Below, piece by piece: positions 1-7,373 of a stretch of 45,256 nt of DNA. How positions within the stretch are numbered: position 1 is the first letter of the stretch; the number at the start of each line of letters is the position of its first letter. Both the position numbers and the translations under genes were made by a program. The DNA comes from an uncultured Clostridia bacterium (GTDB lineage Bacteria; Bacillota; Clostridia; Christensenellales; Borkfalkiaceae): positions 1 to 45,256 of the forward strand of contig CANQOX010000005.1 of NCBI GenBank assembly GCA_947625595.1. Direction: 5' to 3'. The notes beneath the pieces were generated by a model. That model was given only the letters and a program-made list of their open reading frames with translations, did no database searches and was not told where the DNA came from.

Positions 1-708
1 AAGCGTTCCGCCCCGCAGGAGGAGCTCTGCATTCTCGCGATCGGCGCAAAGTACAGGATCGTACATAACAGAGTGCAGAATCTTCTCTTTGCGCTCGGCA
101 TCATTCTCTCTATCGCGCTCTTTTGGCCGACGGGCGGGTGGTCCTTGGTCGGCTATGCTGTCTTCTCCTTCCTTGCGACCAAGGCGATCCGCTATCAGGA
201 CACTTACAGTCAGACCTATGGCAAACTGAACAAAGAGTATAAGGATTTCGTCGATGGATTCTTTGTGGAAAATGTCGGCTTGAGCATTCTCGACGGCTTT
301 GTCATGTTTGCGACATTCATCATCACCATTCCCTATCAGGCCATCATGATCCTCATCGGGACCTTCGCGCCCAACTTCGTCATCGCAAAGAACGGCATTC
401 TCGTCTCCATTCCGCAGGGGTACGACGTCGGCAATCTTGGAGCAGTCGGGGCGTACTATGCGAGCTTCAACTTCATCGACGAAGCCCTCTCGAACATGCC
501 CGAGCCCTCCGCACCGACAGAGGAGACGCCTTCGACGGAGGAGGCGTACACCTATGAGGACAGCCACGGCTATTCGCAGACGGTATACACGCATGGCGGA
601 AGCGACGCCTATGATGCGGGCGGTCACTATGTGGGGACAGTTTCGGGCGAGGGGAATGGCAAGAAATTCACGCCCGCAGGCTCTGATTCCAAAAAAGATA
701 CGAAATAA
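1..708 (+). CDS. Membrane protein of unknown function, 5' end cut off by window
   Basis: The reading frame is open from base 1, so the N-terminus lies outside the window; a GTG at 73 is in frame but the 24 codons before it are also coding-like. About 235 residues are visible. Two hydrophobic stretches (roughly residues 25-60 and 95-125 of the visible part) suggest an integral membrane protein. The last 80 residues are hydrophilic, rich in Glu, Thr, Ser, Gly and Tyr, and look like a flexible tail. I do not recognise the family. The stop is TAA at 706-708 and the next gene starts 41 bases later with its own Shine-Dalgarno sequence; no promoter was seen between them, so the two may be co-transcribed. 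Confidence 0.7.
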   Translation, partial: KRSAPQEELCILAIGAKYRIVHNRVQNLLFALGIILSIALFWPTGGWSLVGYAVFSFLATKAIRYQDTYSQTYGKLNKEYKDFVDGFFVENVGLSILDGFVMFATFIITIPYQAIMILIGTFAPNFVIAKNGILVSIPQGYDVGNLGAVGAYYASFNFIDEALSNMPEPSAPTEETPSTEEAYTYEDSHGYSQTVYTHGGSDAYDAGGHYVGTVSGEGNGKKFTPAGSDSKKDTK

Positions 709-749
709 AAGAGCAGAGCGCATCATTTTTTGAGAAAGAGGAGATCGAT

Positions 750-1372
750 ATGAAAGTTTTATTGTTGAATGGCAGCCCCGACCGCGACGGCTGTACGGCA
801 AGGGCGCTCGAAGAAGTTTCTCTCACCCTGCAGGGGGAGGGGATCGAGACGGAGACCATTTTTCTCGGCGGCCTCGACATCCGCGGCTGTATCGACTGCG
901 GGTATTGCAGAAAGGCCAACAAGTGCGTCTTTGAAGACATCGTCAACGAAGTCGGCGCAAAGTTTGAGACTGCGGACGGCATCGTCGTCGGCTCGCCCGT
1001 CTACTATGCGGGCGCAAACGGGACCATCCTTGCCTTCCTCGACAGGCTCTTCCACAGTACGATGTTCGACAAGACGATGAAAGTCGGCGCGGCTGTTTTG
1101 CCTCGCGCAGGGCGGGCAGTACGTCGGCCTTCGATGAGATCAACAAGTATTTCACCATCTGCGGCATGCCTATCGTCTCGAGTACCTATTGGAATGAGGT
1201 CCACGGCTACACGCGGGAGGACGTCGAGAAGGACAAGGAGGGACTTCAGACTATGCGCAATTTGGGACACAACATGGCCTTCCTCATCAAGTCGATCGCC
1301 CTCGGCAAGGAAAAATTCGGCCTTCCGAAGCGGGAACGCGGGTCATTCACCTGCTTCCACGACGGACTTTGA
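750..1372 (+). pseudogene. NAD(P)H-dependent FMN reductase family, frameshifted
   Basis: The N-terminal 115 residues match a flavodoxin-fold NADPH-dependent FMN reductase: start MKVLLLNGSP with the flavin phosphate loop, a C-x-x-C-x-x-x-x-x-x-C cluster (CIDCGYCRKANKC) and GSPVYYA. After residue 115 the frame becomes Arg/Ser-rich nonsense. The family continues in the frame two bases later: ASRRAGSTSAFDEINKYF, then MPIVSSTYWNEVHG, ending in TGA at 1370-1372. The switch is at the T run 1096-1099, consistent with loss of one base. The start has a good Shine-Dalgarno (AGAGGAG, 7 bases before ATG). This is either a true recent pseudogene or a single-base assembly error; the sequence alone does not decide. 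Confidence 0.8.
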
Positions 1373-1379
1373 AGCATGA

Positions 1380-1407
1380 AGGACGCTGAAACGGGCGTCC
1401 TTTTTTT
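1380..1407 (+). terminator. Intrinsic terminator after the FMN reductase
   Basis: Stem AGGACGC-type, six G/C-rich pairs (GGACGC 1381-1386 with GCGTCC 1395-1400), an 8-base loop, and a run of seven T at 1401-1407. Confidence 0.85.
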
Positions 1408-1436
1408 GTTACCTATTTTCACATTTCACCTAAAAA

Positions 1437-1453
1437 TGAAATATTTTATTTCA
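1437..1453. promoter_or_regulatory. 17-bp dyad upstream of the arabinofuranosidase promoter
   Basis: TGAAATA-TTT-TATTTCA is a perfect inverted repeat (7-bp arms, 3-base centre). It lies 23 bases before the -35 box. It may be an operator or activator site for the downstream GH51 gene, but no regulator is encoded next to it. AT-rich dyads also arise by chance. Confidence 0.3.
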
Positions 1454-1476
1454 AGATAAAATATTACGGCAAAACA

Positions 1477-1505
1477 TTGACGTTTTTTTCAGACTTTGCT
1501 ATAAT
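1477..1505 (+). promoter_or_regulatory. Promoter of the GH51 gene
   Basis: TTGACG (1477-1482), 17-bp spacer, TATAAT (1500-1505). Predicted start of transcription is near 1512. The leader to the ATG at 1568 holds two copies of GGGATCCG (1525-1532 and 1545-1552) exactly 20 bp apart. Confidence 0.85.
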
Positions 1506-1567
1506 ACGGGTAGCAAAGAAAAAGGGGATCCGTAAATTTAAGTTGGGATCCGCTTGAGGGGAGGAAT

Positions 1568-4171
1568 ATGCTGCATTACACGCTCGATGCAAAAAAAAGG
1601 GGCGTAGACGTTTCAAGACATCTCTACGGGCTCTTCTTTGAGGACATCAACCAGTCTGCGGACGGGGGATTGAATGCCGAGATGGTCATCAATAACTCGT
1701 TCGAGTATGAATATTTCACATATGACGACTACAACTGTGAATCGTATGTGGAATCGCGCAAAAACAAGCTCTTCTACTGGGATATCTACGGCGCGGGGCC
1801 GAAAAAGGTCACGACGAGGGGAGGCATGAATGAAAACAATCCCTCCTATCTTCAACTCGACGTCGGCGGGATCTATCATCTCGAGAATCCCGGGTATTAC
1901 ACCAACGGCGGCTATGATATCTACGGCATGCCCGTCGTCAACAAGGAGACCTACCACTTCTCCATGTGGGTGAAGCGGCTCGGCTTCAAGGGCGTCGCGA
2001 AAGTTTTTATCCGCGGCGCGCACGGCAGACACACCACGATCGGAAAGATCAGGATCCCCGAGGGGACGGACGGCGACTGGATCAAAGTGTCCTGCTCCAT
2101 CGTCGCCGAGAAGGACACGATGGGGAGGCTGTGCATCACGCTTGAGGGCCACGGCCGCATCGGCATCGACTATGTTTCCCTCCTTCCCGACACCGTGTGG
2201 GGGGATCCCGCGAAGTACAGGAACGGCAAACTTTCGCCCCGTATCGTCGAGGCCATGAAGGAGTGCCACCCGTCCTTCCTCCGCTTCCCCGGCGGCTGTG
2301 TCGTCGAGGGAGACGTGAGTTTCGACTATCAATATAAGTGGAGAGAGACGGTCGGTCCGCTCGAACAGCGCCGTCAGAAACCCAGCGTCTGGCGTTATAT
2401 GCAGTCCTACGGCATCGGGTTCTATGAATATTTCTGCCTCTGCGAAGACCTGAAGATGGCGCCTCTGCCCGTGCTCCACTGCGGTTTGCTCTGTCAGATC
2501 CGCATGGGCGAACAGCGCAAGACGGGCTATCAGCGCATTGTCCCGGGGACAAAGCAGTTCCAGAGCGAAGTCATCGACAACGTCGCCGACCTCATCTATT
2601 TTGCAAAGGGCGACATCGCTTCCGACGACAAGAATGAGGCCCATTGGGCCAAAGTCCGTTCGGACATGGGGCATCCCGCTCCGTTTGACCTTGAATACAT
2701 CGGCATCGGCAACGAGAACTGGGGGTATGAGTACTTCGACAACTTCGCCTCCTGTCTCCTTGGCGTCCGCCAGTACATGTATAAGGGAAGGCTCACCGAC
2801 CTTCTGAAGCTCTTCAATATCACCGTTGTGACGAGCGCGGGGGTGGACATCCGCCCGCAGGACAGCAACGATTCGTGGAAGGTCATCAACGAGAAATACC
2901 GCGACATGATCGTCGACGAGCACGTCTACAACTCCTATCAGTGGTTCATCGACAATACCAGGCGCTACGACTGCTACGACAGGAAGGGCGCGAAGGTCTT
3001 CATGGGCGAATACGCCATGCACACGATGTCCGACGGCAGGGGAAGGCTCAACGGCGACAACAACCTCCGTTCGGCCCTGTCCGAGGCGGCATTTCTGACG
3101 GGTTGCGAGCGGAATTCCGACGTCGTCAGAATGACCTGCTATGCGCCGCTCTTTGCCTCCACCTATCACTATCGTTGGACGCCGAACATGATCTGGTTCA
3201 ACGCCCGCGATGTCATGCTCACGCCCAACTATTATGTCCAGCAGATGTTTGCGGGGAATGTCGGGAAGTACACCTTGACGGATGTCGCCGAAGTCAACGA
3301 CGACAATGCAGGCGGCCTTCTCATCGGCGGCCACAGGACGGCAAGCGCGGTCTCGCGGGTCGTCGTGCGCGACATCGCCACGACGAAGACGCTCTATGAG
3401 CACGATTTCAAGGACGGCATGGGGGACTGGAAGGTCTATCCCAACTGTTGCGGCGGCCACATCGAGAACGGCGAACTCATCATCGAGGAGTGCGAGGCCT
3501 TCAACGGCTTCTACTACGACGCGCAGAAGTTCGGAAACTGCGAGGTCGAGATCTCCTTCCGACGCCTCTCGGGTGAGCAGAGCTTCATCGGCGGCGTCGG
3601 CGTCTCCGACGTGAGAGACATTGGCACAATGGACAGCGCGGGCTTCTCCATCTGCTGTCAATACGGCAAAAACCACAAGGGCTATGACGTCTCGTTTGAC
3701 AAGCGCGTGGACTTCATGCGAACAGTCTGCGAGATGATGGGCAAGGATAAATTCCTCGGCTACTCGCCCGAGGGGAACGTCCTCAAGCTCGTCTATACGA
3801 CGAAGACTTTCACGGCGAGCATCTTCAAGGACGGCGCATGGCACGAAGTCCTCAACAAGCACATCTGGAAGGTGAACGAGCGCGTGTTCCAGTCCGCGAC
3901 GGTCGGCGAGGACGGCAAGATCTACCTCAAAGTCGTCAATGTGTCCGACAGCGATGAGGAACTCGTTGCGACGCTCAAGGGCTTCGGCAAGAGGACGCGG
4001 GCGCACGTCATCACCCTCTGGGACGAGGATCCGACGGTCATCAATGAGATCAATGTGAAAGCGGGCAAAAAGCACAACATCGAACCCGTGGAGAGCGAGG
4101 TCCCGCTCTCGGGGAACGAGCTGATCGCCACGGTCAAGAAGAACAGCGTTTCGGTGTTTGTCATCGAATAA
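1568..4171 (+). CDS. GH51 alpha-L-arabinofuranosidase with an inserted domain
   Basis: Releases terminal arabinofuranose from arabinan or arabinoxylan oligosaccharides. Clan A GH51 marks are clear: FLRFPGGC, the acid/base motif GNENWG with E383, and the nucleophile motif FMGEYAM with E481. Residues about 85-215 resemble a CBM4-like beta-sandwich inserted near the start. Residues about 600-770 form an extra beta-rich, LamG/DUF1080-like block between the two parts of the C-terminal sandwich, giving 867 residues against about 500 for compact GH51 enzymes. No signal peptide: the catalytic fold begins at once, so it is likely cytoplasmic and acts on imported oligosaccharides. Start chosen by GGGGAGGA six bases before ATG. 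It is a single-gene unit; no arabinose transporter or other araA/B/D gene is nearby. Confidence 0.93.
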   Translation: MLHYTLDAKKRGVDVSRHLYGLFFEDINQSADGGLNAEMVINNSFEYEYFTYDDYNCESYVESRKNKLFYWDIYGAGPKKVTTRGGMNENNPSYLQLDVGGIYHLENPGYYTNGGYDIYGMPVVNKETYHFSMWVKRLGFKGVAKVFIRGAHGRHTTIGKIRIPEGTDGDWIKVSCSIVAEKDTMGRLCITLEGHGRIGIDYVSLLPDTVWGDPAKYRNGKLSPRIVEAMKECHPSFLRFPGGCVVEGDVSFDYQYKWRETVGPLEQRRQKPSVWRYMQSYGIGFYEYFCLCEDLKMAPLPVLHCGLLCQIRMGEQRKTGYQRIVPGTKQFQSEVIDNVADLIYFAKGDIASDDKNEAHWAKVRSDMGHPAPFDLEYIGIGNENWGYEYFDNFASCLLGVRQYMYKGRLTDLLKLFNITVVTSAGVDIRPQDSNDSWKVINEKYRDMIVDEHVYNSYQWFIDNTRRYDCYDRKGAKVFMGEYAMHTMSDGRGRLNGDNNLRSALSEAAFLTGCERNSDVVRMTCYAPLFASTYHYRWTPNMIWFNARDVMLTPNYYVQQMFAGNVGKYTLTDVAEVNDDNAGGLLIGGHRTASAVSRVVVRDIATTKTLYEHDFKDGMGDWKVYPNCCGGHIENGELIIEECEAFNGFYYDAQKFGNCEVEISFRRLSGEQSFIGGVGVSDVRDIGTMDSAGFSICCQYGKNHKGYDVSFDKRVDFMRTVCEMMGKDKFLGYSPEGNVLKLVYTTKTFTASIFKDGAWHEVLNKHIWKVNERVFQSATVGEDGKIYLKVVNVSDSDEELVATLKGFGKRTRAHVITLWDEDPTVINEINVKAGKKHNIEPVESEVPLSGNELIATVKKNSVSVFVIE

Positions 4172-4187
4172 CTGTTATAAGGGGGGG

Positions 4188-4216
4188 AACGGGAACGGCT
4201 CTGCCGTTCCCGTTTT
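4188..4216 (+). terminator. Terminator of the GH51 gene
   Basis: Perfect 12-bp stem AACGGGAACGGC (4188-4199) with GCCGTTCCCGTT (4203-4214), loop TCT, followed by T residues. Confidence 0.85.
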
Positions 4217-4222
4217 CTCTAC

Positions 4223-4246
4223 AAAAAAACGCCCGATGTACGGGCG
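4223..4246 (-). terminator. Terminator of aroA
   Basis: Read on the minus strand: CGCCCG, 5-base loop, CGGGCG, then seven T (A run at 4223-4229 on the plus strand). It sits back to back with the GH51 terminator. Confidence 0.85.
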
Positions 4247-4254
4247 GGATCCGA

Positions 4255-5520
4255 TCATTTCGTGAGCTCTTCGACGATTTCGAAGAAGTTCGGGAACGTC
4301 TTTCTGCAACAGGCGGCGTCGTCGATCGTGACGCCGCCGATCTTGAGGCCGACGAGGGAAAACGCCATTGCCATGCGGTGATCGCCGAACGTTTCGATGC
4401 GGCAGGGGCGAACGGGGGCGGGCTCGATGAAGATGTCGTCGCCGTTGGTGAAGGCACGGACGCCGAGCGCATTGAGGTTTTGCAGAATGGCGTTCACGCG
4501 GTCGCACTCCTGCGAGCGGATATGCGAGACGCCCCGCAGGATCGAGGGGGAGTCGGCAAACGCGGCGAGGACGGCGACGGTCATCGTCTGGTCGGAGAAA
4601 TCCTTCATCTCCTCGTCGATGCCGTTGTAGAAGGGGATCGTCCTTCCGTCGGCGAGAACGCCCTCGGCGCGGTCGGTGAGGCGGACGCCCTTGTCACGAA
4701 GCAGTTGTAAAAAGCGGACGTCGCCCTGCAGTGTGGAGAAATGCACGCCCCTGACCGTCACGGCGGCATTGCAGAGGAGGGAGAGCGCGTAAAAGTAGCA
4801 CGCGCCCGAGAGGTCGGGTTCCACGGCAAATTCCCCGACGGAGCCGACGATGGGTGTCACGCGGAAGCTCTTCCCCACGCCGAGAGGGGAGCATTCCCCG
4901 CCAAAGGCGCGAATGAGGGCGGCCGTCATCGCAAGATAACTGCCGTCCGTCCTGCTTCCTGTCAGGGCAACGTCGAAGGCTTTGCCGCTCAAGGCGGCCG
5001 CAAGCATCAGTCCGCTCGCATATTGGGTGCTGACGTCGGTGCCGATCTCGGCTTTGCCCGCCGCGACGCCGTTTGAGCGCATGCGGAAGGGGAAATGGCC
5101 GCTTTCCCGCGCGTAATCGATCCCGACGCCGAGGGCGGACAGGAGGGAGAGGATCTCCATGGGGCGGCCGCTCATCTGTTCGGAGGCCGAAAAGTCGTAT
5201 TCGCCGCCGAAGAAGGCGAGGATCGCGGGGAGAAACCTTGCCGCAGTGCCCGCGCTTCCGACGTTGAGCGTAGCTTTTCGCGAAAAATCCCTCCTTCCGT
5301 GTACGAGAAGTCCGTCTTCGCATGCCTCCACGGCGATGCCAAGGGCATTCAGACACCCGAGAAGGGCCAGAGTGTCGTCCCCATACTTGCCGCAGATGAG
5401 GCGGGTGTCGCCCTCGGTGAAGGCGGCGAGCAGGAGAGCGCGGCTCAAAATGCTCTTCGACGCGGGAACGGTCACGGTGAGATTTTTTTGTTTGAGTTGT
5501 CCGACCTTAAAAGGCTCCAT
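4255..5520 (-). CDS. aroA: 3-phosphoshikimate 1-carboxyvinyltransferase (EPSP synthase)
   Basis: Joins shikimate 3-phosphate and phosphoenolpyruvate in the shikimate pathway. The 421 residues are the usual length. Motifs: VPASKSILSRALLLAA near the N-terminus (phosphate-binding Lys/Ser/Arg), GSAGTAARFLPA, the SGACYFYAL segment, and DHRMAMAFSL near the C-terminus. No other shikimate gene is in the window; it is a single gene with its own promoter and terminator. The start is fixed by the conserved N-terminus, yet there is no Shine-Dalgarno and the -10 box ends 6 bases before the ATG, so the mRNA should be leaderless. Confidence 0.95.
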   Translation of the reverse strand: MEPFKVGQLKQKNLTVTVPASKSILSRALLLAAFTEGDTRLICGKYGDDTLALLGCLNALGIAVEACEDGLLVHGRRDFSRKATLNVGSAGTAARFLPAILAFFGGEYDFSASEQMSGRPMEILSLLSALGVGIDYARESGHFPFRMRSNGVAAGKAEIGTDVSTQYASGLMLAAALSGKAFDVALTGSRTDGSYLAMTAALIRAFGGECSPLGVGKSFRVTPIVGSVGEFAVEPDLSGACYFYALSLLCNAAVTVRGVHFSTLQGDVRFLQLLRDKGVRLTDRAEGVLADGRTIPFYNGIDEEMKDFSDQTMTVAVLAAFADSPSILRGVSHIRSQECDRVNAILQNLNALGVRAFTNGDDIFIEPAPVRPCRIETFGDHRMAMAFSLVGLKIGGVTIDDAACCRKTFPNFFEIVEELTK

Positions 5521-5526
5521 AGTGTG

Positions 5527-5555
5527 ATTTTATCACATTCCCGCCGTGAAGTCAA
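5527..5555 (-). promoter_or_regulatory. Promoter of aroA, predicted leaderless
   Basis: On the minus strand TTGACT (5555-5550), 17-bp spacer, TAAAAT (5532-5527), then six bases CACACT and the ATG at 5520. Transcription should begin at or within two bases of the start codon. The perfect dyad TGTGAT-TTT-ATCACA (5523-5537) covers the -10 box and could be an operator. Confidence 0.75.
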
Positions 5556-5560
5556 GAAAC

Positions 5561-5589
5561 TTGCAACGGCGCGTGAAATATGGTAGAAT
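5561..5589 (+). promoter_or_regulatory. Promoter of the ygjP-like gene, predicted leaderless
   Basis: TTGCAA (5561-5566), 17-bp spacer, TAGAAT (5584-5589), then ATTGGC and ATG at 5596. Its -35 box lies 5 bp from the -35 box of the divergent aroA promoter. Confidence 0.7.
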
Positions 5590-5595
5590 ATTGGC

Positions 5596-6225
5596 ATGGA
5601 ATACAGTGTAGTTCGGAGCAACAGGCGGACGGTCTCCATCGCCGTGAAGGGGGGTAAAGTCGTCGTCTATGCGCCTCTTGCCTATCCGCAGGATAAGATC
5701 GACGCCTTTGTCATCAAGCACAGGGTCTGGATCGCCCGCAGAGTAAAGGAGCAGGCGGAGGCCTTTGCGCCCGACTTTGCTGACGGCTCCGTCATGATCC
5801 TCCTCGGGAAGGAGAGGATCATCCGAACGGGAAGGACGGCTCTCACAGAGAGCGAAGTATTTCTTCCCGCCGAGGGGAGGGAGGAAGCGCTCACGAGGCT
5901 CATGAGAAAGCTCGCGCGGGAGCGTATGACCCGCCTCATCGCCGAGATCGCCGCCGTCTATAAGTTTCACTATGAGAAGCTCACGATCACTTCCGCACGA
6001 ACGCGGTGGGGCTCCTGCAACACGCGGGGGACGATCGCCTTCAGCTTCCGTTCGGCCGTCCTGCCCGACGGCCTCGCCGCCTACCTCGCCGTCCATGAGC
6101 TCTGTCACACGCGGCACATGGATCATAGCAAGGCTTTTTGGGAGGAGGTTTCGAGGATCCTACCCGATTACCGCGAGAGAAGGAAGGCGTTAAAGGGGTA
6201 TTCGTGGGCCATGAAATGCCTTTGA
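5596..6225 (+). CDS. YgjP/DUF45-family zinc metallopeptidase-like protein
   Basis: 209 residues of the DUF45 (YgjP, M48-like) family. The signature is WGSCNTRG, then the zinc site HELCHTRHMDHSKAFW near residues 170-187: HExxH replaced by HELCH as is normal in this family, plus the downstream His. Family members are cytoplasmic; no signal peptide or membrane segment is visible. Biological role is poorly known. It stands divergent from aroA with 75 bases between the start codons. No Shine-Dalgarno precedes the ATG; the -10 box ends 6 bases before it. Confidence 0.88.
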   Translation: MEYSVVRSNRRTVSIAVKGGKVVVYAPLAYPQDKIDAFVIKHRVWIARRVKEQAEAFAPDFADGSVMILLGKERIIRTGRTALTESEVFLPAEGREEALTRLMRKLARERMTRLIAEIAAVYKFHYEKLTITSARTRWGSCNTRGTIAFSFRSAVLPDGLAAYLAVHELCHTRHMDHSKAFWEEVSRILPDYRERRKALKGYSWAMKCL

Positions 6226-6250
6226 TTTTTCATTTTTACTCATTTTGCGA

Positions 6251-6273
6251 AGTACTTCGTCAGACATAGTACC
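6251..6273. repeat. Dispersed 23-bp palindrome, copy 1
   Basis: AGTACTTCGTC-A-GACATAGTACC. Consensus over five copies in the window is AGTACTATGTC-W-GACATAGTACT. This copy is flanked by the 9-bp direct repeat ATTTTGCGA (6242-6250 and 6278-6286). It lies between the ygjP-like gene and the next promoter. Confidence 0.6.
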
Positions 6274-6292
6274 TACAATTTTGCGAAAAAGG

Positions 6293-6321
6293 TTTACAAA
6301 ATCGCCGAAATGCGATATAAT
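6293..6321 (+). promoter_or_regulatory. Promoter of the DUF1934-like gene, predicted leaderless
   Basis: TTTACA (6293-6298), 17-bp spacer, TATAAT (6316-6321), then 7 bases to the ATG at 6329. Confidence 0.78.
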
Positions 6322-6328
6322 ATTGAAG

Positions 6329-6721
6329 ATGAAAGCACGCATTGAGATCGTGACGCATACGCTTGGGAGGAGCACACACTTCGAAGCGGTCGGAAATTTA
6401 CAGCAGAGCGAGGAGGGAGCGCTCATCTCGTATCCGACCGAGGAAGACATGACCTGCCTTGCGCTGCGGACAGACGGCGCCGAGATGCGGCGGGAGGGGG
6501 AAAACGGTCTGCACGCCGATTTTTCGGTCGGAAAGACGACAGAACTCTCCCTGTCACAGCAGGGCAGCGCCGCTTCGATCCCACTTCTTACACACGTTTA
6601 CAAACCTTCTTTTTCACAGTCAGAAATTTCTTGTCGGCTTGTTTATGACCTCATTTTCGGTCGTTCCACACAAAAGTTTTCGTTAAAAATTCAAATTCAA
6701 GTCATTTCGGAGGAGCAATGA
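6329..6721 (+). CDS. DUF1934-like small beta-barrel protein
   Basis: 130 residues. The length, alternating beta-strand pattern, early KARIEIVTHT strand, central ISYPTEED and late LVYDLIFG strand resemble DUF1934 (YwiB, a lipocalin-like fold of unknown role). The match is by eye and moderate. An in-frame ATG at 6245 exists, but the added 28 residues run through the palindrome and promoter, so I start at 6329, where the -10 box ends 7 bases earlier and no Shine-Dalgarno is present. The stop overlaps the next start (ATGA at 6718-6721), so it is translationally coupled to the MBL hydrolase; rho follows. Confidence 0.6.
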   Translation: MKARIEIVTHTLGRSTHFEAVGNLQQSEEGALISYPTEEDMTCLALRTDGAEMRREGENGLHADFSVGKTTELSLSQQGSAASIPLLTHVYKPSFSQSEISCRLVYDLIFGRSTQKFSLKIQIQVISEEQ

Positions 6722-7347
6722 AAATAAACTATATCGGGCACTCCTGCTTTCTTTTTCGTGAAAGCGGCGGGACAACCCTTCTGACCGATCCCTATGGAGA
6801 TGTCGGCCTTTCTTTGTCGCGCCTGAAGAGCGATATTGTCACCGTCAGCCACTCCCACTACGACCACTGCAACGTCAGAGCCGTAGAGGGGAACTCCGTC
6901 ATTCTCTCCCGCGCGGGAAAATTTTCCGTCCGCGGCGTGGAGATCGAGGCCTGCGAGAGCTTCCATGACGATGCAAACGGGGCAAAGCGGGGCAAAAATC
7001 TCATTTTTTCCTTTACGATGGACGGCGTCCGCGTCTGTCACTTGGGCGACCTCGGGCAGAAAATGGACGACAGCATTCTCGATAAGATCGGCCGACCCGA
7101 CATTTTGCTCATTCCCGTCGGCGGGAATTACACTATCGACGGCGGGGAGGCGGCGCGCTATGTGCGGGCGATCGCGCCTGCCGTCGTCATTCCCATGCAC
7201 TACCATGTGAAGGGGCTCACCGTCGATATTTCCGATGAAACGGCGTTTCTTTCGGAAATGGGGCCGTATGAGAGGGCGAAGGAGGCCGAATTCACCGCCA
7301 AGACCCTTCCCGCCGCGACCAAAGTTCTCCTCTTGGAGCGAAAATAA
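6718..7347 (+). CDS. MBL-fold metallo-hydrolase
   Basis: 209 residues of the UPF0173/UlaG-like branch of the metallo-beta-lactamase superfamily. IGHSCFLF opens the fold, HSHYDH (near residue 44) is the HxHxDH metal motif, HLGDLGQ supplies the bridging Asp and PMHYH a C-terminal His. These residues bind two metal ions in the family. The substrate cannot be read from the sequence. The start has GGAGGAGC before ATG and overlaps the preceding stop; 26 bases separate it from rho, so DUF1934-like, MBL and rho probably form one operon. Confidence 0.88.
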   Translation: MKINYIGHSCFLFRESGGTTLLTDPYGDVGLSLSRLKSDIVTVSHSHYDHCNVRAVEGNSVILSRAGKFSVRGVEIEACESFHDDANGAKRGKNLIFSFTMDGVRVCHLGDLGQKMDDSILDKIGRPDILLIPVGGNYTIDGGEAARYVRAIAPAVVIPMHYHVKGLTVDISDETAFLSEMGPYERAKEAEFTAKTLPAATKVLLLERK

Positions 7348-7373
7348 AAATTATCCCTAACGGAGCAAAGATC

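Noticed and set aside
1613-4075. Antisense open frame of 820 codons across the GH51 gene
   Set aside because: It is in codon register with the sense gene. Its openness only reflects that the sense strand avoids TTA, CTA and TCA codons. It has no ribosome-binding site or recognisable motif.
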